This document shows, piece by piece, positions 4,352 to 9,710 of a stretch of 9,710 nucleotides of DNA. A model generated the notes under the pieces. The model had not been told where the DNA came from. It made no database searches and saw only the letters and a program-made list of their open reading frames with translations. A program made the position numbers and the translations under genes. Source of the DNA: an uncultured Clostridia bacterium (GTDB taxonomy: Bacteria > Bacillota > Clostridia > Oscillospirales > Oscillospiraceae); NCBI GenBank assembly GCA_947169005.1, contig CAMVOG010000074.1:1-9710 (forward strand). The letters are read 5' to 3'. Position 1 is the first letter of the stretch. Every line of letters starts with the position of its first letter.

Positions 4352-7192
4352 TTGGCTTATAAGTACATCTATCTCTTCTCCGAAGGCAACGGAGGCATGC
4401 GCGAGCTGCTGGGCGGCAAGGGCGCGAACCTGGCGGAAATGACCAACCTGGGTATGCCGGTCCCTCCCGGATTCATCATCACGACGGAAGCCTGCACCCA
4501 GTATTACAACGACGGGGAGAAGATCAACGACGAGATCCAGGCGCAGATCCTGGAATACGTGGAAAAGCTGGAGGAAATGGCCGGGCAGAAGTTCGGGGAC
4601 AAGGAAAACCCCCTGCTGGTCTCCGTCCGCTCCGGCGCCCGGGCCTCCATGCCCGGCATGATGGATACCATCCTCAACCTGGGCCTCAACGACGAGGGCG
4701 TGGAAGCCCTGGCGAAGAAATCCAACAACCCCCGCTGGGCCTGGGACTGCTACCGCCGCTTCATCCAGATGTATTCCGACGTGGTCATGGAGGTCGGCAA
4801 GGGCTATTTTGAAGAGCTGATCGACAAGATGAAGGCCGCCCGGGGCGTGGAGCACGACGTGGACCTCACCTGGGAGGACCTGAAGGAGCTGGCCGATCAG
4901 TTCAAGGCCGAATATAAGGATAAGGTCGGCGCGGACTTTCCCCAGGACCCCAAGGAGCAGCTTATGGGCGCGGTCAAGGCCGTTTTCCGCTCCTGGAATA
5001 ACCCCCGCGCCATTGTCTACCGCCGCATGAACGACATCCCCGGCGACTGGGGCACCGCCGTTTCCGTGGTGAAGATGGCCTTCGGCAATCTGAACGACGA
5101 TTCCGGCACGGGCGTCGCCTTCACCCGCAACCCCGCCACCGGCGAGAACAAGCTGGACGGTGAGTTCCTCATGAACGCCCAGGGCGAGGACGTGGTGGCC
5201 GGTATCCGCACGCCCCAGCCGCTTTCCGCCCTGGCGGAGACCATGCCCGAGGTTTATCAGCAGTTCGTGGAGATCTCCCAGAAACTGGAAAAGCACTACC
5301 ACGACATGCAGGACATGGAGTTCACCATCGAGAACAAGAAGCTCTACATGCTCCAGACGAGAAACGGCAAGCGCACCCCCTTCGCCGCTCTGAAGATCGC
5401 CTGCGACCTTCTGGACGAGGGCATGATCGACGAGAAGCAGGCCCTTTCCATGATCGACCCCCGCTCTCTGGACACCCTGCTGCATCCCACCTTTGACCCC
5501 GCCGCCCTCAAGGCGGCCAAGGCCCTGGGCCAGGGTCTGAACGCCTCCCCCGGCGCGGCCTGCGGCCAGGTGGTCTTCACGGCGGACGACGCCAAGGAGT
5601 GGGCCGCCCAGGGCAAGAAGGTGGTCCTGGTCCGCCTGGAAACCTCCCCCGAGGATATCGAGGGCATGCAGGCCAGCGAGGGCATCCTCACGGTCCGCGG
5701 CGGGCGCACCAGCCACGCCGCCGTCGTCGCCCGCGGCATGGGCACCTGCTGCGTTTCCGGCTGCGGCGACATCGTGATGGACGAGGCCAACAAGCAGTTT
5801 GAGCTGGGCGGCCGCACCTTCCATGAGGGCGACGTGATCTCCATCGACGGCGGCACCGGCAAGATCTACGGCGAGGCTCTGCCCACCGTGGACGCCACCA
5901 TCGGCGGCGAGTTCGCCCGCATCATGGCCCTGGCCGACAAGTACCGCCGCCTGCAGGTGCGCACCAACGCGGACACCCCGCGGGACGCCGCCCAGGCCAA
6001 GAAGTTCGGCGCCCAGGGCGTGGGTCTCTGCCGCACGGAGCATATGTTCTTCGCCGAGGACCGCATCGCCGCCATCCGGGAAATGATCGTTTCCGAGACC
6101 GCCGAGCAGCGCAAGAAGGCCCTGGCCAAGCTGGAGCCCATGCAGCAGGGCGACTTTGAGGCCATCTACGAGGCCATGGAGGGCCTGCCCGTCACCATCC
6201 GCTTCCTGGACCCCCCGCTTCACGAGTTCCTGCCCACCGAGGAGGCGGATATCGCCGCCCTGGCTGCGGATATGGACATCCCCGAGGAGCGGCTCAAGGC
6301 CGTGATCGCTGGCCTGCACGAGTTTAACCCCATGATGGGCCACCGCGGCTGCCGCCTGGCCGTCACCTATCCCGAGATCGCGGAGATGCAGACCACCGCC
6401 GTCATCAAGGCGGCGCTGAACGTGAACGCCAGGCACCCCGACTGGCACCTGGTGCCGGAGATCATGATCCCCCTGGTGGGCGAGGTGAAGGAGCTGGCCT
6501 TCGTCAAGAAGACCGTCACCGACACCGCCGACGCCCTCATTGCCGAGGCCAAGAGCGACATGACCTATAAGGTCGGCACCATGATCGAGATTCCCCGCGC
6601 CGCGCTGACGGCGGACCTCATCGCCAAGGAGGCCGAGTTCTTCTCCTTCGGCACCAACGACCTCACCCAGATGACCTTCGGCTTCTCCCGCGACGACGCG
6701 GCCAAGTTTCTGGGCGCCTACTACGACCGGAAGATCTATGAGCAGGATCCCTTCCAGCGCCTGGATCAGACCGGCGTGGGCAAGCTGGTGGAAATGGCCG
6801 CCAAGCTGGGCCGCTCCACCCGTCCGGACCTGCACCTGGGCATCTGCGGCGAGCACGGCGGCGACCCCTCCAGCGTGGAGTTCTGCCACCGGGTGGGCCT
6901 GGATTACGTGTCCTGCAGCCCCTTCCGGGTGCCTATCGCGCGCCTGGCCGCCGCCCAGGCTGCCATCAAGGAGCAGCAGGAGAAGGCCCAGGCCGCCGAG
7001 GCCGCCAAGGCGGAGATCGACGCGAAGGTCGCCGCCGCCAGAGCCGCGCTGAAGGACGCCAGCGAGAAGCTGGCCTCCGCCGCTGAAATCGCGGGCGGCG
7101 AGCTGAAGGATATCGCCCAGGCGGGCTTCAAGTCCCTGCTGGCCGGCTGGGAGGAGGCCAAAAAGACCTTCGGCAGCGAGCGCGGCAAGTAA
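4352..7192 (+). CDS. ppdK: Pyruvate, phosphate dikinase (PPDK) with extra C-terminal tail
   Basis: A 946-residue PPDK: ATP + phosphate + pyruvate to and from AMP + PPi + phosphoenolpyruvate. It is cytoplasmic and links glycolysis or gluconeogenesis to PPi in anaerobic Clostridia. Domain order: N-terminal nucleotide-binding domain (KGANLAEMTNLGMPVPPGF; RSGARASMPGMMDTILNLG; DDSGTGVAFTRNPATGE); central phosphohistidine domain (GGRTSHAAV, catalytic H455, with T453 as the usual regulatory threonine position); PEP/pyruvate barrel (R561 in GLCRTEH, R617 in TIRFLDPPLHEF, E746 in GTMIEIPRAAL, D770 in FGTNDLTQ, catalytic C832 in GICGEHGG). Spacing matches the C. symbiosum enzyme as I remember it, to within one residue. 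All key residues are present. The normal protein end is at about residue 873 (PIARLAAAQAAIK). Residues 874-946 are an additional Ala/Lys/Glu-rich, probably helical tail. The start codon is TTG, with GGAAG 6 nt upstream. No PPDK regulatory protein gene is adjacent. Confidence 0.98.
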   Translation: MAYKYIYLFSEGNGGMRELLGGKGANLAEMTNLGMPVPPGFIITTEACTQYYNDGEKINDEIQAQILEYVEKLEEMAGQKFGDKENPLLVSVRSGARASMPGMMDTILNLGLNDEGVEALAKKSNNPRWAWDCYRRFIQMYSDVVMEVGKGYFEELIDKMKAARGVEHDVDLTWEDLKELADQFKAEYKDKVGADFPQDPKEQLMGAVKAVFRSWNNPRAIVYRRMNDIPGDWGTAVSVVKMAFGNLNDDSGTGVAFTRNPATGENKLDGEFLMNAQGEDVVAGIRTPQPLSALAETMPEVYQQFVEISQKLEKHYHDMQDMEFTIENKKLYMLQTRNGKRTPFAALKIACDLLDEGMIDEKQALSMIDPRSLDTLLHPTFDPAALKAAKALGQGLNASPGAACGQVVFTADDAKEWAAQGKKVVLVRLETSPEDIEGMQASEGILTVRGGRTSHAAVVARGMGTCCVSGCGDIVMDEANKQFELGGRTFHEGDVISIDGGTGKIYGEALPTVDATIGGEFARIMALADKYRRLQVRTNADTPRDAAQAKKFGAQGVGLCRTEHMFFAEDRIAAIREMIVSETAEQRKKALAKLEPMQQGDFEAIYEAMEGLPVTIRFLDPPLHEFLPTEEADIAALAADMDIPEERLKAVIAGLHEFNPMMGHRGCRLAVTYPEIAEMQTTAVIKAALNVNARHPDWHLVPEIMIPLVGEVKELAFVKKTVTDTADALIAEAKSDMTYKVGTMIEIPRAALTADLIAKEAEFFSFGTNDLTQMTFGFSRDDAAKFLGAYYDRKIYEQDPFQRLDQTGVGKLVEMAAKLGRSTRPDLHLGICGEHGGDPSSVEFCHRVGLDYVSCSPFRVPIARLAAAQAAIKEQQEKAQAAEAAKAEIDAKVAAARAALKDASEKLASAAEIAGGELKDIAQAGFKSLLAGWEEAKKTFGSERGK

Positions 7193-7225
7193 GGCCCCGC
7201 CCAACAAGCAACGATCGGAGATACA

Positions 7226-7267
7226 GTCCCCCGGAAACGGCTATGCCGCGCCCGGGGGACCTTTTTT
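7226..7267 (+). terminator. Rho-independent terminator of ppdK
   Basis: GTCCCCCGG (7226-7234) pairs with CCGGGGGAC (7252-7260), followed by C and six T (7262-7267). A smaller CGGC/GCCG hairpin (7238-7248) lies in the loop. It begins 33 nt after the ppdK stop codon. Confidence 0.9.
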
Positions 7268-7294
7268 CGGCGCGTAAATTTCTCCGCGCGGGGC

Positions 7295-7324
7295 TTGCGC
7301 CCCCGGCTCTCATTGTGTTACTAT
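7295..7324 (+). promoter_or_regulatory. Possible promoter for the esterase gene
   Basis: TTGCGC (7295-7300), an 18-bp spacer, then TACTAT (7319-7324); the overlapping TATAAA (7322-7327) would need a 21-bp spacer. It lies after the ppdK terminator and 34 nt before the start codon, as expected for an independently transcribed gene. The -35 is a partial match. Confidence 0.45.
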
Positions 7325-7357
7325 AAATTTACAAAATGATGACGGGAGGTTTTCCTT

Positions 7358-8338
7358 ATGCAGGTTTTCACCTTTGATCTGAACGAGGCCAAGACCGCGC
7401 GGCTCATCGTGACCGTGTCCAACGTGCAGCCCTATCTGCAGGCCACGCCGGGGCTGATCCACGTGCCGGGGGGCGGCTTCATGTTCTGCAGCGAGTCCGA
7501 CACCGTGGCCCTGGGCAGCCGGCTCATGGGCAAGGGCTTCGGCGTCATCTGCACCTACCTTTACCCCGTGGGGCGGGATTACCGCTTCCCCCAGGTGGTG
7601 GTGGATCTGATGCGCTCCATCAAAATTCTGCGGGACCACGCCGCCGAGTGGGGGCTGGACCCGGGAAAAATCGTCATTTCCGGCAACTCCGCCGGGGCCT
7701 TCATCTGCATGAGCACCGGCAACCTCTGGAACCGGCCCGCGCTCATGGAGGCGGCGGGCTGCACGGGCGAGGAGGGCCGCCCCGACGCCATGATCCTGGG
7801 CTTCGGACCCATGTTCTGCGGCCAGCAGACGGCGGACGGCGAGGTGACCTACGTGCCCAACGGGGAGCTGGTGGGCCCCCAGACGCCCCCGGCCTTCTTC
7901 CACCACGCGCGGCAGGACGGGCTCGTCTCCGTCTATCAGACCATCGCCATGCTCGACGCCATGGAGCGCAACAAGCGTCCCTTCGGCTGCTTCATTTCCA
8001 GCACCGGGGACCATGGGACCACGGGCATGACCCAGCGGGTCCTTGGCCCGGACGGCACCACCGGCCCCTGCATCGACGACTGGTTCGGCCCCTGCTGGCA
8101 CTTCCTGCAGAATCAGCTGGGCCTGGAGCAGAATCCCCAGCCCATGCTGATGATGGGTCCCCCTCCCGGCGAGGGCGGCGAAGGCGCGCCCATGCCCATG
8201 ATGTTCATGAATCCGCCCGTGGTGCCCGAGGGCAGCGTGCCCGTCACCCCGGCGGACATGCCCCTGGGCCAGGCGGGCAACATCCATATGCCCTTCAACG
8301 CCGGCTTTATGGACAAGGATTTCACGGTGTATAAGTGA
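7358..8338 (+). CDS. Alpha/beta-hydrolase family esterase with Met/Pro-rich C-terminal tail
   Basis: A 326-residue protein resembling the acetyl-esterase/BD-FAE branch of alpha/beta hydrolases, cytoplasmic (no signal peptide or membrane segment). Oxyanion-hole motif PGGGF is at 37-41, in the position of HGGG in classic members. The nucleophile elbow is GNSAG (109-113, Ser111). Candidate acid is Asp187 in ARQDGLV and candidate base His219 in TGDHGT, each in the expected region after strands resembling the family pattern. The likely reaction is hydrolysis of short-chain acyl esters, perhaps acetylated sugars; the substrate cannot be read from sequence. From about residue 260 to 326 the hydrolase fold seems to have ended, and a tail rich in Met, Pro and Gly follows (QPMLMMGPPPGEGG, PMPMMFMNPP). 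That is unusual for the family. The ATG is supported by GGGAGG 8 nt upstream. Flanking terminators and the upstream promoter suggest a single-gene transcript. Confidence 0.88.
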   Translation: MQVFTFDLNEAKTARLIVTVSNVQPYLQATPGLIHVPGGGFMFCSESDTVALGSRLMGKGFGVICTYLYPVGRDYRFPQVVVDLMRSIKILRDHAAEWGLDPGKIVISGNSAGAFICMSTGNLWNRPALMEAAGCTGEEGRPDAMILGFGPMFCGQQTADGEVTYVPNGELVGPQTPPAFFHHARQDGLVSVYQTIAMLDAMERNKRPFGCFISSTGDHGTTGMTQRVLGPDGTTGPCIDDWFGPCWHFLQNQLGLEQNPQPMLMMGPPPGEGGEGAPMPMMFMNPPVVPEGSVPVTPADMPLGQAGNIHMPFNAGFMDKDFTVYK

Positions 8339-8343
8339 TTATC

Positions 8344-8378
8344 AGTACTCAGGAAGCAGTACTCAGCTCTCAGTCTGT
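8344..8378. repeat. Heptanucleotide repeat array, locus C (5 units, inverted)
   Basis: Read on the minus strand from 8378 to 8344 the units are ACAGACT, GAGAGCT, GAGTACT, GCTTCCT, GAGTACT. It starts 6 nt after the esterase stop codon and runs into the triple-hairpin module at 8375-8439. Relative to that module it has the same orientation as locus B. Confidence 0.75.
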
Positions 8379-8439
8379 AGGGGCCACAGTCCTCTGTGGC
8401 CCGACGTCCGCAGGATGCCAGCGCCGCAAGGCGCTGAAA
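8375..8439 (+). repeat. Triple-hairpin intergenic repeat module, copy 2
   Basis: A 65-bp module nearly identical to the reverse complement of 3929-3992. Hairpin 1 pairs GGGCCACAG (8381-8389) with CTGTGGCCC (8394-8402) around TCCT. Hairpin 2 pairs 8403-8409 with 8413-8419 imperfectly around GCA. Hairpin 3 pairs CAGCGCC (8419-8425) with GGCGCTG (8430-8436) around GCAA. Relative to copy 1 there are four substitutions plus a one-base-longer hairpin-3 loop. Two of the substitutions restore pairing with each other in hairpin 1. It lies in the esterase 3' region, well before that gene's likely terminator. Confidence 0.82.
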
Positions 8440-8472
8440 CGTCCCCGCTCAACCATGCGGCTACCTCTTTTC

Positions 8473-8505
8473 AACGTCCCGGCGCTTGCGCCGGGGCGTT
8501 TTTTT
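8473..8505 (+). terminator. Rho-independent terminator downstream of the esterase gene
   Basis: AACGTCCCGGCGC (8473-8485) pairs with GCGCCGGGGCGTT (8488-8500) with a single T-G wobble, followed by further T residues to 8505. It lies about 135 nt after the esterase stop codon, beyond the repeat module, so the esterase mRNA would carry the repeats in its 3' UTR. Confidence 0.88.
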
Positions 8506-8514
8506 GCTTATACT
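8486..8514 (+). promoter_or_regulatory. Predicted promoter for the XRE regulator gene, overlapping the terminator
   Basis: TTGCGC (8486-8491) in the terminator loop and 3' stem, a 17-bp spacer, then TATACT (8509-8514). Initiation near 8521 would give a leader of about 40 nt. The -35 uses terminator bases, so termination and initiation are packed together. Confidence 0.55.
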
Positions 8515-8522
8515 GAGGGCGT

Positions 8523-8532
8523 AACGATCGTT
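8523..8532. promoter_or_regulatory. Palindrome AACGATCGTT, candidate operator
   Basis: A perfect 10-bp palindrome at the expected transcription start of the XRE gene. XRE-family regulators often repress their own promoter, so this is a candidate autoregulatory site. It is short and could be chance. Confidence 0.3.
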
Positions 8533-8559
8533 CAGAAAAAAACGCGAGGAGCGATAAAC

Positions 8560-9594
8560 ATGAATCTTTCCATCGGACAAAACATCAAACGTCTGCGCCT
8601 GGCCGCCAGCATGACCCAGGAGCAGCTGGCCCAGGAGCTGGGCCTTACCGCCCAGGCCGTCAGCAAGTGGGAAAACGGGACCACCGCCCCGGACATCGCC
8701 CTGCTGCCGGAGCTTTCGGTGCTGCTGGGCGTGAGCATCGACGCCCTCTTTTCCCTTTCGGAAGAGGACCGCTTCCAGCGGGTGGAGAATATGTGCGAAA
8801 ACCTGCGCTTCATCCCCCAGCGGGATTTTGAGCAGACGGAGCGGATGCTGCTGGACAGCCGGAACGACCCGGCGACGAAGCCCCGGGCCACCCTGCTGCT
8901 GGCGCGGCTTTACAACAAGCGGGCGGACGAATTCCACACCCTGGCCGCGCCCCTGGCCCGGGAAGCCCTGCGCCTGGACCCCGGCAACAAGGCGGCCCAC
9001 AACGCGATCTTTGACGCGGAAAACGGCGTCTACCAGGACTGGAATTTCACCAACCACCACCGGCTCATCGACTTTTATCTTTCCGTGGTGGCGGAGCATC
9101 CCGAGGACCGGCGCAATTACTACTGGCTCCTGGACCTGCTGATCGCGGACGGACGCACGGCGGAGGCCCGGGAATACGTGGAAAAGCTGCGCAAGGTGGC
9201 GGACACCTACCACGTGGAGCTGTACATGGCGAACATCTGCCGGGCGGAGTGCGACCTACCCGCCGCCCTGGACTGGCTGGAGCGGATGAAGGCCCACGCC
9301 CCGGACGCCTGGCAGGTCTGGGAGGAATACGCCGACCAGATGGCCCGGCTCTGCCGCTACGACGAGGCCCTGGCCGCCTATGAGAAGGCCCGTCCTCTCC
9401 GCCCGGAGAAGCCCTTCATCGACTGCGAGGAGGCCATGGCCCACGTTTACGAGCTCCAGGGCCGCATCGACAAGGCCATCGAAATGCAGGAGACCATCCT
9501 GACCATGCTCCGGGACGCCTGGTCCATCACCGAAGGCGAGAGCGTAGACGCCCACAAACGCGAGATCGCCAGACTGAGAGAGAAGAAAGCGTAA
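8560..9594 (+). CDS. XRE-family transcriptional regulator with TPR-like C-terminal domain
   Basis: A 344-residue soluble protein. Residues 6-60 form a Cro/CI-type helix-turn-helix: IGQNIKRLRLAASMTQEQLAQELGLTAQAVSKWENG, with helix 2 at 19-28 and the recognition helix at about 30-40, ending in the family hallmark SKWENG. After a linker (about 66-90), residues 95-330 are predicted all-helical with TPR-like character, for example ALRLDPGNKAAHNAIF and YDEALAAYEKARPLRP from 267. TPR domains in such regulators usually sense a peptide or protein partner (known of the class; the partner here is unknown). The ATG at 8560 is chosen over an in-frame ATG 75 codons upstream because AGGAG lies 8 nt before it, the HTH begins there, and the upstream frame would translate the repeat and terminator. 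A palindrome at 8523-8532 may be its operator. Its targets cannot be told from the window. Confidence 0.92.
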   Translation: MNLSIGQNIKRLRLAASMTQEQLAQELGLTAQAVSKWENGTTAPDIALLPELSVLLGVSIDALFSLSEEDRFQRVENMCENLRFIPQRDFEQTERMLLDSRNDPATKPRATLLLARLYNKRADEFHTLAAPLAREALRLDPGNKAAHNAIFDAENGVYQDWNFTNHHRLIDFYLSVVAEHPEDRRNYYWLLDLLIADGRTAEAREYVEKLRKVADTYHVELYMANICRAECDLPAALDWLERMKAHAPDAWQVWEEYADQMARLCRYDEALAAYEKARPLRPEKPFIDCEEAMAHVYELQGRIDKAIEMQETILTMLRDAWSITEGESVDAHKREIARLREKKA

Positions 9595-9597
9595 TGG

Positions 9598-9640
9598 AAA
9601 AGCGCTCCGCCGCCCCGACCCGGGACGGCGGAGCGTTTTT
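9598..9640 (+). terminator. Strong rho-independent terminator, possibly bidirectional
   Basis: CGCTCCGCCG (9603-9612) pairs with CGGCGGAGCG (9626-9635). A further CCCG/CGGG stem lies above a single mismatch, and a T-run fills 9636-9640. Four A residues at 9598-9601 make the structure symmetrical, so it may also stop a convergent gene beyond the right edge. It starts 3 nt after the XRE stop codon. Confidence 0.92.
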
Positions 9641-9657
9641 CTCCCATCCAACCCCCG

Positions 9658-9684
9658 ATTGAGTTTTGCCGCAAACTCAATTTT
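9658..9684 (+). terminator. Second, AT-rich hairpin (possible back-up terminator)
   Basis: ATTGAGTTT (9658-9666) pairs with AAACTCAAT (9673-9681) around a 6-nt loop, followed by TTT. The stem is AT-rich and the T tract short, so termination would be weak. It could instead belong to a feature past the window edge. Confidence 0.45.
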
Positions 9685-9710
9685 CCGTTTCTTGCCCTGC
9701 CCGTTTTCAG

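Noticed and set aside
4148..7207. Open frame of about 1019 codons on the minus strand opposite ppdK
   Set aside because: It is antisense to a PPDK gene with every catalytic residue in place. Its translation is Leu/Gly/His/Val-rich with no recognisable domain, a usual product of GC-rich third positions.
7310..8287. 325-codon minus-strand frame opposite the esterase
   Set aside because: It is antisense to a protein with a recognisable alpha/beta-hydrolase core, and its own translation has no domain signature.
8335..8559. Upstream in-frame ATG that would extend the XRE protein by 75 residues
   Set aside because: The extension would translate the repeat module, a terminator and the promoter. 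The HTH begins at the internal ATG, which has its own AGGAG.

Overview
This is a GC-rich window (clearly above 60 % by eye). It carries four complete protein genes, one gene cut by the left edge, and several gene-poor gaps packed with repeats. An anaerobic gut-type Clostridia (Oscillospiraceae/Ruminococcaceae-like) is the best guess. The reasons are a clostridial-type pyruvate phosphate dikinase, an AddA-type (rather than RecB-type) recombination nuclease, an XRE/TPR regulator of a kind common in Firmicutes, strong GGAGG-type ribosome binding sites, and intergenic repeats of a style I associate with gut Firmicutes. The lineage call is inference.

Layout. On the minus strand, reading leftward, addA (366-3773) is followed after 58 nt by the start of a homocysteine S-methyltransferase/MetH-type gene (1-307, truncated by the window edge). 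On the plus strand, reading rightward, come ppdK (4352-7192), an alpha/beta-hydrolase esterase (7358-8338) and an XRE-family regulator with a TPR-like C-terminal domain (8560-9594). The three plus-strand genes each have a plausible promoter and a rho-independent terminator, so they look monocistronic. The divergent gap between addA and ppdK (3774-4351, 578 bp) contains no gene I can support. It holds divergent promoters, an inverted repeat between them, and on the addA side a nearly continuous block of repeats.

Most interesting signal. The gaps share a two-part repeat that ordinary annotation would leave blank. Part one is an array of heptanucleotides (core consensus RWGYMCT: GAGTACT, AAGTACT, GAGTCCT, ATGCACT, GAGCCCT). 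It occurs clearly at 325-359, 4017-4122 and 8344-8378, with a weak possible fourth copy at 3789-3816. Part two is a 64-65 bp module of three successive hairpins at 3929-3992 and, inverted, at 8375-8439. The two module copies differ at only a few positions, and one pair of differences is a compensatory base-pair change (C-G to A-T) in the longest stem. In both copies the module joins the heptad array on the same side and in the same orientation. The distance from the junction to the first GAGTACT is a whole number of heptads: 14 and 28 nt. This suggests one composite element or a conserved structured unit of unknown function.

Functional picture. The genes are not an obvious pathway. ppdK serves PPi-linked glycolysis or gluconeogenesis, addA serves double-strand-break repair, the edge gene methionine/one-carbon metabolism, the esterase probably deacylation of small or sugar esters, and the last gene regulation. 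Two proteins carry unusual C-terminal tails: a 73-residue Ala-rich helical extension on PPDK, and a 67-residue Met/Pro-rich tail on the esterase.
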